DNA of 64,000 nt from Thioploca ingrica (GTDB taxonomy: Bacteria > Pseudomonadota > Gammaproteobacteria > Beggiatoales > Beggiatoaceae), in assembly GCA_000828835.1 (NCBI GenBank), contig AP014633.1, forward strand, positions 186,001 through 250,000, given 5' to 3'. Each line of letters starts with the position of its first letter. Position 1 is the first letter of the stretch. The notes beneath the pieces are model-generated. The model ran no database searches and was not told the origin of the DNA. It saw only the letters and a list, made by a program, of their open reading frames with translations. This document shows positions 18,653-27,804 of this stretch, piece after piece. The translations under genes were made by a program, and so were the position numbers.

Positions 18653-19320
18653 AATTATATTTTAGTGCGCATCCCGGAAGCTGGGAACGGCAGTTACAAA
18701 GACAATATGATAATTCCCTCTTTTCTCATCTTCCCCCCATAACACAGTCACGGGTTGATGATGCCCAACGTAAAGATGAAGCAGAACGGCGTACATTCAT
18801 GCAAGCTTTTCAAAATTTGCTCCAACAGGTCGCTGATTTAGATGCCCAAGTTAAAGTGGAAGCGGTACTGAAATTAAAAAGGCAAATTGAAGGTTTATAT
18901 GAACAGTGTGCTGCGCTGGGCGGTCATTTTAGTGCAGAAAAACAGGGATTACGTAATCTTTATGAATTGATTGTCCAATCTATTTTAGAAAATGTGACGC
19001 TCGATCTGAATGCTCAAAACCAATTGAAACAGGAAGTAGCAGAACAAGAAAAACATGTTACTTTATTGGAATATCCTTTGGTGGCCCATTTGCTTCACCC
19101 GCAATCACCAATTCCGCAAGATGAAATCGTGCCGACGTTGTTAACCGAAGATGAGGCATCACTTCGTGCCGCCATGAGTTTATTTGCTATTCCTCAAAGG
19201 CAAATTTTGTATCAAGAAGCCAAACAATTATTGACTCGCTTAAAAGGTGAAGGTTATTTATTGCCCATTAGCTGGAAACGGTTGGAAGTGATTGAGCAAT
19301 TACTGAAGGAAAAGCTCTAA
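18649..19320 (+). CDS. hypothetical coiled-coil protein coupled to GT2
   Basis: 223 residues, overlapping the glycosyltransferase stop by four bases. Mostly helical: AERRTFMQAFQNLLQQVADLDAQVKVEAVLKLKRQI (split here: residues about 45-80) predicts a long coiled coil, and the C-terminal 60 residues form another helical segment. No signal peptide, membrane helix or catalytic motif. I do not recognise it. Translational coupling to the glycosyltransferase and the following glk suggest a sugar-related or envelope role, but that is context only. Confidence 0.7.
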   Translation: MKLYFSAHPGSWERQLQRQYDNSLFSHLPPITQSRVDDAQRKDEAERRTFMQAFQNLLQQVADLDAQVKVEAVLKLKRQIEGLYEQCAALGGHFSAEKQGLRNLYELIVQSILENVTLDLNAQNQLKQEVAEQEKHVTLLEYPLVAHLLHPQSPIPQDEIVPTLLTEDEASLRAAMSLFAIPQRQILYQEAKQLLTRLKGEGYLLPISWKRLEVIEQLLKEKL

Positions 19321-19358
19321 CTCGTTGCTTAAATTCAGATAAATTGATGGAGTAATTG

Positions 19359-20387
19359 ATGATCTTAGTCGGTGATATCGGCGGTACTAAAACTCATCTT
19401 GCCTTATTTAGCTCCAGTAAAACACAATGGCTAGTTCAATTTGAAGCAACCTATCCCAGTAAAAACTACGCTAGTTTAGAAGAAGTAATACAACATTTCT
19501 TAGTACAAGCAAAACCACAACAATCTATTCAAGCTGCTGGTTTTGGGGTAGCCGGTCCAGTCATTCAAGCCCAGTGCAAAATAACTAACTTGTCTTGGAT
19601 TATTACTGTCGCGCAGTTACAACAGCAATTACCAACGGCAAAAATATTTTTAATTAATGATTTAGAATCCATTGGACTGGGTATTCCTCACTTACCGCCA
19701 GCCAAATTAATTGCACTGAATCCGACAGCAACGATTCAACCAGGCAATAAAGCACTTATTGCCGCTGGAACGGGTTTAGGTGAAAGCTTACTTTATTGGG
19801 ATGGTAACCAATTTCATTCCATTGCTTCTGAGGGAGGACAGGTTAATTTTGCACCGCGTGATCAACGAGAAATGGAGTTATTGCATTATTGGCAACAACA
19901 ATTTGCTCATGTTAGTTATGAACACGTTTTATCCGGACCGGGTTTATTCAATATTTATCAATTTCTTAAGCATAGTGGTTATGGAGAAGAACCCGCTTGG
20001 TTAACCCAACAATTAAATCAACTTGATCCCAGTGCCGTTATTGCTGAAATGGGTTTAGGTAATAATAATAAGTTATGTGTGCAAGCTCTGGATATGTTGG
20101 TATCCATTTATGGCGCAGCCGCCGGTAATTTGGCACTGAAATTTATGGCATTAGGGGGTGTTTATTTGGGCGGTGGTATTGCACCTAAAATTGTCGCTAA
20201 ATTACAGGAAGGGACTTTCATGCGGGCTTTTACCGATAAAGGTCGATTTGCCCAGTTACTTAACACGATACCGGTTTATGTTATTTTAGATCCCAAAGCG
20301 GGTTTATGGGGAGTTGCTGGGTATACAATCCACCAAGCTTATTCCTTAGATTCAGTTTCGCTGGTTATCAACGACTGTCACGCCTGA
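19359..20387 (+). CDS. glk: glucokinase (Glk family)
   Basis: 342 residues from ATG 19359 (GGAG 8 bases upstream; the frame opens one codon earlier with TTG). Phosphorylates glucose with ATP at the entrance of glycolysis. The phosphate loop LVGDIGGTKTHLALF (4-18), NDLESIGLGI, GTGLGESLL and LSGPGLFNIYQFL are family motifs, and NDL supplies the Asn-Asp pair that contacts glucose. Odd point: the sugar-binding EGGH signature reads EGGQ (SEGGQVNFAPRDQ), replacing a glucose-contacting His with Gln. Specificity may be altered. It follows the coiled-coil gene by 38 bp and is probably in its operon. Confidence 0.88.
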   Translation: MILVGDIGGTKTHLALFSSSKTQWLVQFEATYPSKNYASLEEVIQHFLVQAKPQQSIQAAGFGVAGPVIQAQCKITNLSWIITVAQLQQQLPTAKIFLINDLESIGLGIPHLPPAKLIALNPTATIQPGNKALIAAGTGLGESLLYWDGNQFHSIASEGGQVNFAPRDQREMELLHYWQQQFAHVSYEHVLSGPGLFNIYQFLKHSGYGEEPAWLTQQLNQLDPSAVIAEMGLGNNNKLCVQALDMLVSIYGAAAGNLALKFMALGGVYLGGGIAPKIVAKLQEGTFMRAFTDKGRFAQLLNTIPVYVILDPKAGLWGVAGYTIHQAYSLDSVSLVINDCHA

Positions 20388-20429
20388 CAAGTACCTAAGC
20401 AAAATCAATTTGATATTTGAGGAGTCCCG

Positions 20430-20450
20430 GTGGCAACTAGGGGTTGCAAC
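20430..20450. repeat. 21-bp dispersed repeat, copy 2, over a proposed start codon
   Basis: GTGGCAACTAGGGGTTGCAAC is the reverse complement of a sequence matching 11931-11951 at 18 of 21 positions. With flanking bases it makes a hairpin (AGGAGT ... ACTCCT, and GCAAC ... GTTGC). It covers the GTG that opens the long frame of the next gene, so that start may be an artefact of the repeat. Confidence 0.5.
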
Positions 20451-23400
20451 TCCTTAGCGATATCCACAGTCAATGCACTTCTGAAAAATTTTATTAATTT
20501 TTATTGGGTTACTAAAAATTGCTCCCATCAAACCATGAAAAAAATATTCCATCACTTGATTCACTTTTTGACCAGGAAATTGATTCACCCACCGATTATT
20601 ACCCATCCTATTTCCCGTGTTGTTCAACTGATTGAAGATAAACTGCCCAGTAGTGCTTTATTAGGCCAAAATAGGCAACCCATTACCGATAAAATACCTT
20701 ATGGCAACATACCCGTTACCTTAACCTCAGAAACCTGCCTTCAGTTTCACTTAATTCCTCAAGAGGAAGTGATAACCGGTATCCAACTCCGATTTGGAAC
20801 TTATTGCCGGGTGAATCATTGTCAGGTGACTATTCGTTTAAATGACTATACTCACCGTTTTAATGCCAGTGAGTTACTTGATAATGAACTTATCGATATT
20901 TTTTTACCTCACCCCCAAAAATGCTTACCCGGACAACCGCTTCGTCTTGAGCTCTATTCAGAAGACGCTACCGAAAATAATGTCGTGGCGGTTTGGTGTA
21001 TGAAAATACCCCCCACTTTTTTTGACAATTTAACTTTACAACCTTTTACTTTACCCACGATTTCATCACCGCAGGTCAGTATTGTCATTCCGGTGTTTAA
21101 TAAAGCCTTATATACCTATAATTGTTTACTGACTGTACAAGCTTGCGATCCAGAAATCAACAAGGAAGTCATTGTGATTAATAATGCTTCCACCGATGAA
21201 ACGGTCGACCTGTTGCAACAACTACAAGTGGGATTTAAAGTCATTCATAACTCAACCAATCAAGGTTTTGTGCAAGCTTGTCGACAAGGTGCAAGAATCG
21301 CTGCTGGCGAATGGATTGTATTTTTAAATAATGACACCCAAGTCACGCCAGGATGGTTAGCGAATATGATTAAAGCCATGAATACTGATCCGCAAATTGG
21401 TATCACCGGTTCTAAGTTGATTTATCCCAGCGGCTGGTTACAAGAAGCGGGTGGCATTATTTTTAACGACGCCAGCGGTTGGAATTACGGACGGTTACAA
21501 GATCCCACTGATCCGCGCTTTAACCAAAGTCGAGCAGTCGATTATTGTTCTGGTGCGAGTTTAATGATCCGCAAAAATTTGTGGGAACAAAGCGGCGGTT
21601 TTGATATTCGTTATGCCCCGGCTTACTACGAAGATACCGATCTCTGTTTTGCAGTACGTCAATTGGGCTATAAAATATGGTATTGCCATAATTCTGAAGT
21701 GGTTCATCACGAAGGTATCACTTCGGGTACCGATATCAATCAAGGTTATAAAGCTTATCAATTGATTAATCAGAAAAAATTCCAAGCCAAATGGTGGGCC
21801 GTTTTGGCGACACACTTCCCGCCACCACCGCAAACTTCACCCGAATTAGCTGCGCTGCATTTGGTTACCGATAAACCGCTGACTTTTCGCATCCCTGACC
21901 ATAAAATTTTAGCCACTCATCTACTGGGTCAAGGTTGGGCAGCCAATTTTTGGAGTTACTTAAATCTGCACAAAGTCGATGAAGAACTTAAATTAATTCA
22001 ATCAATGGGGTTTAATACCGTCATTATTTTAGTTCCTTGGGTGGGTTTTCAAACTCAGGTTAATCCGATTACTTACTACGAAGACTATTTCATTTTATTT
22101 AAGCAATTGCTCGACAAAGTGCAATTACATGATTTAAAAGTGATTCTAAGATTAGGTTATACCCATGACAATGGTCCGCCTAGTGAACCGGAAGGTTTTT
22201 TACGGCAAATTGTGGTCGGTGCAGATGCAGTGATGTTAACCGCTTGGTGTGATTATTTGGAACGGTTATGGAGCATTGCACAATCCTATCCCAATTTACT
22301 CGGTGGATTTATTTCTTGGGAAGATTTTTTCTTAATGGATTTAACGCATATTCCATTAGACAATCGGTTACTCTTTGCTGAGCGAACGGGCTACCAAAAT
22401 TACTTAAAACAACATTATCCGCTAGAAACGCTGGCTATTCATTACCAACAAGCTTTTGCGACTTACACTGAAATACCTATTCCGGCTTTTAAATCGAATG
22501 GCATTCAACTGTTTAGTGAATTTTGGGATGATTTACTCATTAATAAAATTTTTAAAATTTCTAAACAACACTTTCCACTCCTGACCATGGAAGTGAGGAT
22601 AGATTGTGATCCCCAAGCAGAATCTTACATCTGTCACCAAACCACGTTTGATATCAGTGTGGATACTCATCTCACCATGATTTACTACACCCCGGCTTGG
22701 GGAGCATCCAATGAGGGTCAATTAGAATCAGCCGACACCCTGTTAAAACGGCTACCGGTTTTATTTGAAACGGTTCGTAACCAAACCAATCATAACGTCA
22801 TTTTTATTGATCAGTTTAATTTTATTGATAACACCCCCGGATTTGAACGGAATACCGGTATTTTACCTCAGCAAGTTGCACAATTCTTAGTTGAAGTCGC
22901 CCCTATTTTACAACAACAGACCATTGGCTATGGTTTATGGGCTTGGCGGGACGTGCGTGCTAATGCCTTGAAAAATGGATTATTTGAGAGAAATTATCCC
23001 AGTTGGGATCTCAGTCAGGGCGAAATTGTTTTTGATGCCGTAGAACAAAAAAAAGTTGTGTTATTAAAATCTGGGGGTACCTTGCAGCAATTGCTAAGCA
23101 CTTGTTTTGGGGTACCTTTAGTAACAGATAAACTGTTTCAATTCGATTTTAAGATTAAACCCACCGTCGCTTTCACCAGGCAAAAACCCAGTTTACTGGC
23201 TATTTCCGTCAGTTATGCTCACCAAGTGTGCTATGAAAACCAAGTCAGTTGGCGTAGCCAAGATTGGCAAGCAATCCATTTAGAAGGACTCCCTTTTGGT
23301 ACTGGCTATGAATTAAAGCTAGAAAATCAAGGGACACCCTTGCTACTGGCTGATTTTTACTTATATCAACACTATCAAGAAAATGGGATTATTGACGCCA

Positions 23401-23903
23401 ATGGACAAGAAAAAATATTTTATCAACAATTCATTTCACTTAACCAGCAATTAAGTGTCTCCCAACAACCCTCACCGAAAACATTTTTCCGTTTGGAGGA
23501 GATCACCCCATCGATTTTTAATGGTCTTTTTCCCGATAGATGGATGGGTAAAACACTCACCGGAATCATCGCCAAACCGAAAGAACTCGACTATTTTACT
23601 TTCATCGTCAAAGCGTATATACCTGAAAATTGGCCGGATTACCACAATTACTTAACCATTACTTTAGGCAACCAGATTTATTGTGTTCATCACCCCATTG
23701 GTACTGGTTATAATGAAATTATAATTGATTCACTCACTCACGCTGAATTTGAACCGATTCTATTTCTGCAGTTCGAGGCTGAGACCGTATTTTCTCCTAA
23801 CCAATATGATACCTATTCTGAAGATAACCGTGAAGTCAGTTTATTATTAATTGAATTTGGCTTTGTGGCGTATGAAAAAATAAATAAAATATTGACTCAT
23901 TAA
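20430..23903 (+). CDS. fusion of GT2 glycosyltransferase with a TIM-barrel glycoside-hydrolase-like domain
   Basis: 1157 residues if started at GTG 20430 (GAGGAG nearby, but inside a repeat) or 1122 from ATG 20535. Residues about 75-200 are a beta-rich domain. Residues about 213-460 are a GT2 domain: VSIVIPVFNKALYTYNC, INNASTDETVDLLQQL, NQGFVQACRQGARIA, FLNNDTQVTPGW, SGASLMIRK, YYEDTDLCFAVRQLGY. Residues about 485-880 look like a cellulase/mannanase-type TIM barrel: GFNTVIILVPWVGF, LKVILRLGY, GGFISWEDFF, VIFIDQFNF and GYGLWAWRD, with acidic residues at the ends of predicted strands. The last 250 residues resemble a carbohydrate-binding beta-sandwich. No membrane helix is seen. Likely polysaccharide synthesis and trimming in one chain; the hydrolase assignment is by fold pattern only. 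Confidence 0.75.
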   Translation: MATRGCNSLAISTVNALLKNFINFYWVTKNCSHQTMKKIFHHLIHFLTRKLIHPPIITHPISRVVQLIEDKLPSSALLGQNRQPITDKIPYGNIPVTLTSETCLQFHLIPQEEVITGIQLRFGTYCRVNHCQVTIRLNDYTHRFNASELLDNELIDIFLPHPQKCLPGQPLRLELYSEDATENNVVAVWCMKIPPTFFDNLTLQPFTLPTISSPQVSIVIPVFNKALYTYNCLLTVQACDPEINKEVIVINNASTDETVDLLQQLQVGFKVIHNSTNQGFVQACRQGARIAAGEWIVFLNNDTQVTPGWLANMIKAMNTDPQIGITGSKLIYPSGWLQEAGGIIFNDASGWNYGRLQDPTDPRFNQSRAVDYCSGASLMIRKNLWEQSGGFDIRYAPAYYEDTDLCFAVRQLGYKIWYCHNSEVVHHEGITSGTDINQGYKAYQLINQKKFQAKWWAVLATHFPPPPQTSPELAALHLVTDKPLTFRIPDHKILATHLLGQGWAANFWSYLNLHKVDEELKLIQSMGFNTVIILVPWVGFQTQVNPITYYEDYFILFKQLLDKVQLHDLKVILRLGYTHDNGPPSEPEGFLRQIVVGADAVMLTAWCDYLERLWSIAQSYPNLLGGFISWEDFFLMDLTHIPLDNRLLFAERTGYQNYLKQHYPLETLAIHYQQAFATYTEIPIPAFKSNGIQLFSEFWDDLLINKIFKISKQHFPLLTMEVRIDCDPQAESYICHQTTFDISVDTHLTMIYYTPAWGASNEGQLESADTLLKRLPVLFETVRNQTNHNVIFIDQFNFIDNTPGFERNTGILPQQVAQFLVEVAPILQQQTIGYGLWAWRDVRANALKNGLFERNYPSWDLSQGEIVFDAVEQKKVVLLKSGGTLQQLLSTCFGVPLVTDKLFQFDFKIKPTVAFTRQKPSLLAISVSYAHQVCYENQVSWRSQDWQAIHLEGLPFGTGYELKLENQGTPLLLADFYLYQHYQENGIIDANGQEKIFYQQFISLNQQLSVSQQPSPKTFFRLEEITPSIFNGLFPDRWMGKTLTGIIAKPKELDYFTFIVKAYIPENWPDYHNYLTITLGNQIYCVHHPIGTGYNEIIIDSLTHAEFEPILFLQFEAETVFSPNQYDTYSEDNREVSLLLIEFGFVAYEKINKILTH

Positions 23904-24024
23904 AACAGTAACGATGTAGCGAAATCCAGGAAAACTATATCTCCAAGCGTTCGCTGGAAAGGTTAAAATTTCAATTTCGGTATAAACTTAAAAAAATGAT
24001 AACCTAAAAAGGAGCCGATTTATT

Positions 24025-24603
24025 ATGGCAATATCTGCGCTCTCTCCTGGTTTGATTCATCCTGAAGACTATTTGATCGGGGAACAACACAGTTTTATCA
24101 AACATGAATATATCAATGGTGCTGTTTATGCTATGGCTGGCGCTAGCGAAACGCACAATTTGCTCGCCGGAAATATTTTCTTTCACTTATTTAGACATTT
24201 ACGGGGTAGTCCCTGTAAAGTTTTCATGTCCGACATGAAAGTCCAGATTAAAACAGCCAGTACCGAGTGTTTTTACTATCCTGATATCGTGGTGAGTTGC
24301 GATGCCACTGACAACCACGAATACTATAAAGTGAACCCCTTGGTGATTGTCGAAGTGCTTTCCGAAAGTACCTCTCGCACCGATCGTGGCGAGAAATTTT
24401 ATAATTATCAGCGGTTAGATAGTTTACAAGAATACTTATTAGTCGAACAGAACCGGCGCCAGATAGAAGTTTATGCGCGCGCTAATCAGTGGCAAGCAGT
24501 GATTGGCACAGAGGTAGTGACTCTCCGGGCACTGAATTTGACCTTATCGCTGGATGATATTTATGAGCGGATATCTAATCTAGAGTCCCCTGTCAAAGTC
24601 TAG
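24025..24603 (+). CDS. Uma2-family PD-(D/E)XK protein
   Basis: 192 residues; GGAG lies 11 bases before the ATG. Uma2 (DUF820) signature: HEYINGAVYAMAGAS (about 28-42) supplies the first conserved acidic residue, YYPDIVVSCD (about 92-101) the PD, and PLVIVEVLSEST (about 112-123) the ExxxE-like strand, followed by DRGEKFYNYQRL and EYLLV. These are restriction-endonuclease-fold proteins of unknown role, greatly expanded in cyanobacteria and large sulfur bacteria. Apparently intact. A second, divergent Uma2 gene is at 45829. Confidence 0.9.
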   Translation: MAISALSPGLIHPEDYLIGEQHSFIKHEYINGAVYAMAGASETHNLLAGNIFFHLFRHLRGSPCKVFMSDMKVQIKTASTECFYYPDIVVSCDATDNHEYYKVNPLVIVEVLSESTSRTDRGEKFYNYQRLDSLQEYLLVEQNRRQIEVYARANQWQAVIGTEVVTLRALNLTLSLDDIYERISNLESPVKV

Positions 24604-24915
24604 TCAATGTGGGGAAACAATGACGTGAAAAATAAGGATGCACCCATTTCTAAACCACCTGATAACAAACCAGTAGCAAGTAGGACGTATCATGTCTTAA
24701 CCACGATTATTCATGACTTTCAATTTATAAGAATTACCAAATGTCTTAGAATAGTTTGTTATGATTTTGTAGTCAGTGTAACTCAGATTCCGTGTAGTAG
24801 CATCTGGGGTGAGGGAATTCCAACTTCCACTTCGTTCCAACCGGGTTACTCGCTTATTAGTTGGATTGACAAAGTTAAAAGAATGAAATTCAATTGACTG
24901 TGAATCTAATTTAAT
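24604..24915. other. intergenic region, no supported gene
   Basis: A 96-codon plus-strand frame opens at 24607, but its composition is not protein-like and it has no ribosome site. I see no RNA gene or repeat here. Confidence 0.4.
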
Positions 24916-25800
24916 CTACAAGCTCCGTTCTTTTTCAATATTACTGAAAATTTTATATATATTTACTCTTACAGCATCACAAGTACTACAAAGTGGTGTA
25001 ATGACGGCTTTAGTATTAGATATGAAAGTTATCTCGATAGGATCAGCAGATATTTGCGTTTCATTAGGAGAATCAGTTAGTACCGGAGCGAGCGGTGCTA
25101 ATACATATACATATTTTTCTTTAGTTCCCATATAGGTTGCCGCTAAAGGTTTTCCACTTGTTCCAAGTAGAGATAAATCTATCATTATCAATACATCTTC
25201 ATTTCGGTAAATAGAATAATACTTATCAGGGTTATTTTCAGCTTGCCAGATTCCTCCATAGTTAAAACAGAATTCAGAAGGTACCCCTAAAGGACCTGAT
25301 TGGGGGGGGGTAGCAAGTGGAACGCCAATTTCACAGGGAGTAGGGGCATAGCCATACCAAGTTCTTAATTGGCCAACGGATAAAGCAAGAGAAGCTAATC
25401 CTCCCAATGAATCATAACCATAAGGAGTGGTATCTCCGGCTACTTTAACCCGACAAGAAATCTCCTTGTTGCCCTCGGTTTCAAATGCAATGGTTACCGA
25501 AAACTGAACTACTTCATTAGAGAGAAGTTTTCCTTCCCAATTTAGATCACCATCTAATACCCTGGTATTAGGGGGTAACTCTATTTGAGCGGTTGTTGTA
25601 AGTAGAGCATCCTTTATGCTAGTCGTTATCTCACAAGTCAATTGTGCTGGTTTTCCTAACGGGGGAAGAATATCAAGAGAAAGATTAGTTTGAATGGGGC
25701 TAGCTGGTTCAGTTGCCCAAAGCCAATTAGCTTGAGATATCGTTAACCCAATAATCACTAAATTTTGAATAAAGAGCCGATTAAAATAGAAATAATACAT
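24916..25800 (-). CDS. secreted protein of unknown function with a poly-C tract
   Basis: 294 residues from ATG 25800, chosen because AGAGG lies upstream and a signal peptide then starts at once (FIQNLVIIGLTISQANWLWA, cleavage before TEP). The longer frame from 25857 adds an unlikely 19 residues. The mature N-terminal half (about 25-130) reads like an immunoglobulin-type beta-sandwich (LGKPAQLTCEITTSI, TEGNKEISCRVKV). The C-terminal half has paired cysteines (CSTC). A run of nine C in the coding strand (25302-25310) encodes part of ATPPQSG. Downstream neighbour of an HEYGH metalloprotease on the same strand, 96 bp apart; both may be exported together. Confidence 0.7.
   Translation of the reverse strand: MYYFYFNRLFIQNLVIIGLTISQANWLWATEPASPIQTNLSLDILPPLGKPAQLTCEITTSIKDALLTTTAQIELPPNTRVLDGDLNWEGKLLSNEVVQFSVTIAFETEGNKEISCRVKVAGDTTPYGYDSLGGLASLALSVGQLRTWYGYAPTPCEIGVPLATPPQSGPLGVPSEFCFNYGGIWQAENNPDKYYSIYRNEDVLIMIDLSLLGTSGKPLAATYMGTKEKYVYVLAPLAPVLTDSPNETQISADPIEITFISNTKAVITPLCSTCDAVRVNIYKIFSNIEKERSL
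25302..25310. repeat. G9/C9 mononucleotide tract inside a secreted-protein gene
   Basis: Nine G on the written strand within the minus-strand gene, around codon 164. Long G/C runs in surface-protein genes are prone to slippage and can switch genes on and off. Whether this one does is unknown. Confidence 0.8.
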
Positions 25801-25896
25801 AATGTAACCTCTAGTATTGTTTGGAAAAGCAATTAGTATTCGGTTTTGAAGTGACATGTGAGCGAACTGATAGGCTCGCCCACAAACTTTCTGACA

Positions 25897-27033
25897 CTAG
25901 TAACTAATCGTATTTTGTAATAGACAACCGTCTGGTCCATCTATGGGGTGCCCACGTGATATCCACGCAGCGGTATACTCAGCAAAATTATTATCGTCTT
26001 GATGATAGAAAGTGTCCCAAATATTAGTGATATCACCATCCGTATACGTATCATCACCATCATTAGCGTTATCAATGATATCCCATAATGCGCCGGCAAC
26101 ACGACCTTCTACATCATCACCATTATCCCAACCAGGTGTACCCCAAGTTGGAGTTTCTAAATTTTGGCTAGTCCCAGTATCCCAACGATAAACTGGATCG
26201 TTATTAACAGCTAAGGGTAAAAAATTAGCCCAACCCTCAGTCCAAGCACAATTAACATGACTAGAAAGTGTCATATAATGTGGACTTGGACAATATGATG
26301 TCGGATAAACACTGTAAACTGTGTGCATAATATTGTGACCATATTCGTGACCCACTACGGTGTTAGACAGAGGTGCAGTTCCCGTTAAATGAATATTTCC
26401 ACCAATACTATAATAGTTTCCAGTCGTTCCACCGGATTTCCACTCAACTGTAGCTGAACCCGCTGACTCTTGTGGACTTTGCGATGAACCGGTTTCATTC
26501 CAAATATATAACCAAACATTAATTAAATCTTGCATGATCCAATAAGCACGTTCATTAGTGTTACCGTTTGATATCACTTCAGAACCGATATCATGAGTTC
26601 CATCTGCAAAGGTAGAGGCGCTACCGGCACTCATATAAGCATTTGCTATGGTTCCGGTTGTCCCAACATCGGGATTGACAGTTACTAAGGTATTCCCGGT
26701 GGTTGATTCATTTGCATAGGTTATAAATTGGCTTCTTACGGCGACACTAGGATTATTAAATGGACCACATGAATAGTAGCCATTCATATCAGTGTAACAT
26801 GATGCAAGAACAGTGTTATCACTATTTTTAACAATCTGAACCAACAAGTATGTCGACGTTAAATTATCATTGCGATTGTAAAATCTCCAACGACCGGTTA
26901 TTGTTAGTAAGCCACGACTTCTAGAATTCCTAAAATTTTCTGTAGATACTTGATTTTGTTGTATCTGGTTAATATCGAAGGAAGGCAGTAGAGTGATTTT
27001 TTTCTTATTCTTGATTAAGTTTAATGATGACAT
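25897..27033 (-). CDS. HEYGH zinc metalloprotease (gluzincin-like)
   Basis: 378 residues; GAGGAG lies before the ATG. The zinc site VVGHEYGHNIMH (about 226-237) supplies two His and the catalytic Glu; CAWTEGWANFLPLAV (about 262-276) supplies a downstream Glu ligand, the HExxH...EGxA pattern of gluzincins such as M36/M4 relatives. Residues about 45-120 form a beta-rich domain (TITGRWRFYNRNDNLT, SCYTDMNGYYSCG). Acid and Asn-rich loops (DNGDDVEGRV, NANDGDDTYTDGD) suggest calcium binding and an extracellular location, yet I see no ordinary signal peptide, so export may be non-classical or the N-terminus may be a leader of another kind. Confidence 0.75.
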   Translation of the reverse strand: MSSLNLIKNKKKITLLPSFDINQIQQNQVSTENFRNSRSRGLLTITGRWRFYNRNDNLTSTYLLVQIVKNSDNTVLASCYTDMNGYYSCGPFNNPSVAVRSQFITYANESTTGNTLVTVNPDVGTTGTIANAYMSAGSASTFADGTHDIGSEVISNGNTNERAYWIMQDLINVWLYIWNETGSSQSPQESAGSATVEWKSGGTTGNYYSIGGNIHLTGTAPLSNTVVGHEYGHNIMHTVYSVYPTSYCPSPHYMTLSSHVNCAWTEGWANFLPLAVNNDPVYRWDTGTSQNLETPTWGTPGWDNGDDVEGRVAGALWDIIDNANDGDDTYTDGDITNIWDTFYHQDDNNFAEYTAAWISRGHPIDGPDGCLLQNTISY

Positions 27034-27804
27034 TTTTATTGTTCTCCTCTAACAATAAGGTTAAGAATTTAGCAAATTATATTAGATGTGTGGCACAATT
27101 GACGGATAACAAGCCCGTAGGATGCGGTGACGAAGGAACCGCATCATTTCGCAATGGATGCTCGACGACATCAGGTCATCCCATGTGAAAAGTGATCTCT
27201 TGATTTACGCGGGCTTTTGTTGGACTTCCTTCGTTAATCTAACCTATGGGCTAATTGGGTAGGTCGGACTCCGTGTAGCGTGTCCAACTGTAACCATAGG
27301 CAACCCGATCACTCAATTCTTCTCGATGAGTTGGTTTTGGGGTGTTTAACTCGTCAACGACGTAGCAGAATATAAACTTCAACGAAAAATTAATATTAAT
27401 AATTGATAATATTAAAAAATTCTTCCTTATAATATTTTTCCCTCCTTGAACTGGCTAAATTAAAATAGATCTCTCCTTAACATTTTTAATATACTACTTT
27501 TGCGAAAATGAGAGTAGGTAACCTGGTATGACATCCATTTTTATTTACTTAAGAATTTAAATTTTAAAAAATATTCAACAATAATAGTCTTTGTCAATCT
27601 TAATGAAAGCGGGATTTGGGACTATAAAATAATCCGCTTATTAACCGGTACCTTGGAGGTAGGAAAAAACCGGTGTGTTGTCAACCCATTTTTTATTGAG
27701 CGTTCACCGGTAAAAATTTTGCGACACATTAGGTAGTCGTGGTGAACAGTGAAAAGTTATGACAAATCACTCTTCACTCTCGAGTATGGAAACAAAAATT
27801 TTCT
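27034..27804. other. 770-bp intergenic region with palindromic repeats
   Basis: Divergent spacer between the protease and the histidine kinase. It contains the GCCCGTAGGATGCGGT element at 27111-27216 and a weaker inverted pair (GGTCGGAC near 27263, GTGTCCAAC near 27280). The rest is AT-rich. No gene or RNA recognised. Confidence 0.5.
27111..27216. repeat. 106-bp palindromic element
   Basis: Ends AAGCCCGTA (27111-27119) and TACGCGGGCTT (to about 27216) are near inverted copies. Inside lies a perfect GATGCGGT...ACCGCATC hairpin (27121-27145). The GTAGGATGCGGT type repeat is common in large sulfur bacteria and relatives by my recollection. Confidence 0.6.

Noticed and set aside
20430-20450. sigma-54 promoter (TGGCA...TTGC)
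   Set aside because: Spacing between GG and GC is 12, not 10; it is better explained as the dispersed repeat.
24607-24897. 96-codon plus-strand ORF after Uma2
   Set aside because: Starts 4 bases after the Uma2 stop but has no ribosome site and an irregular composition.
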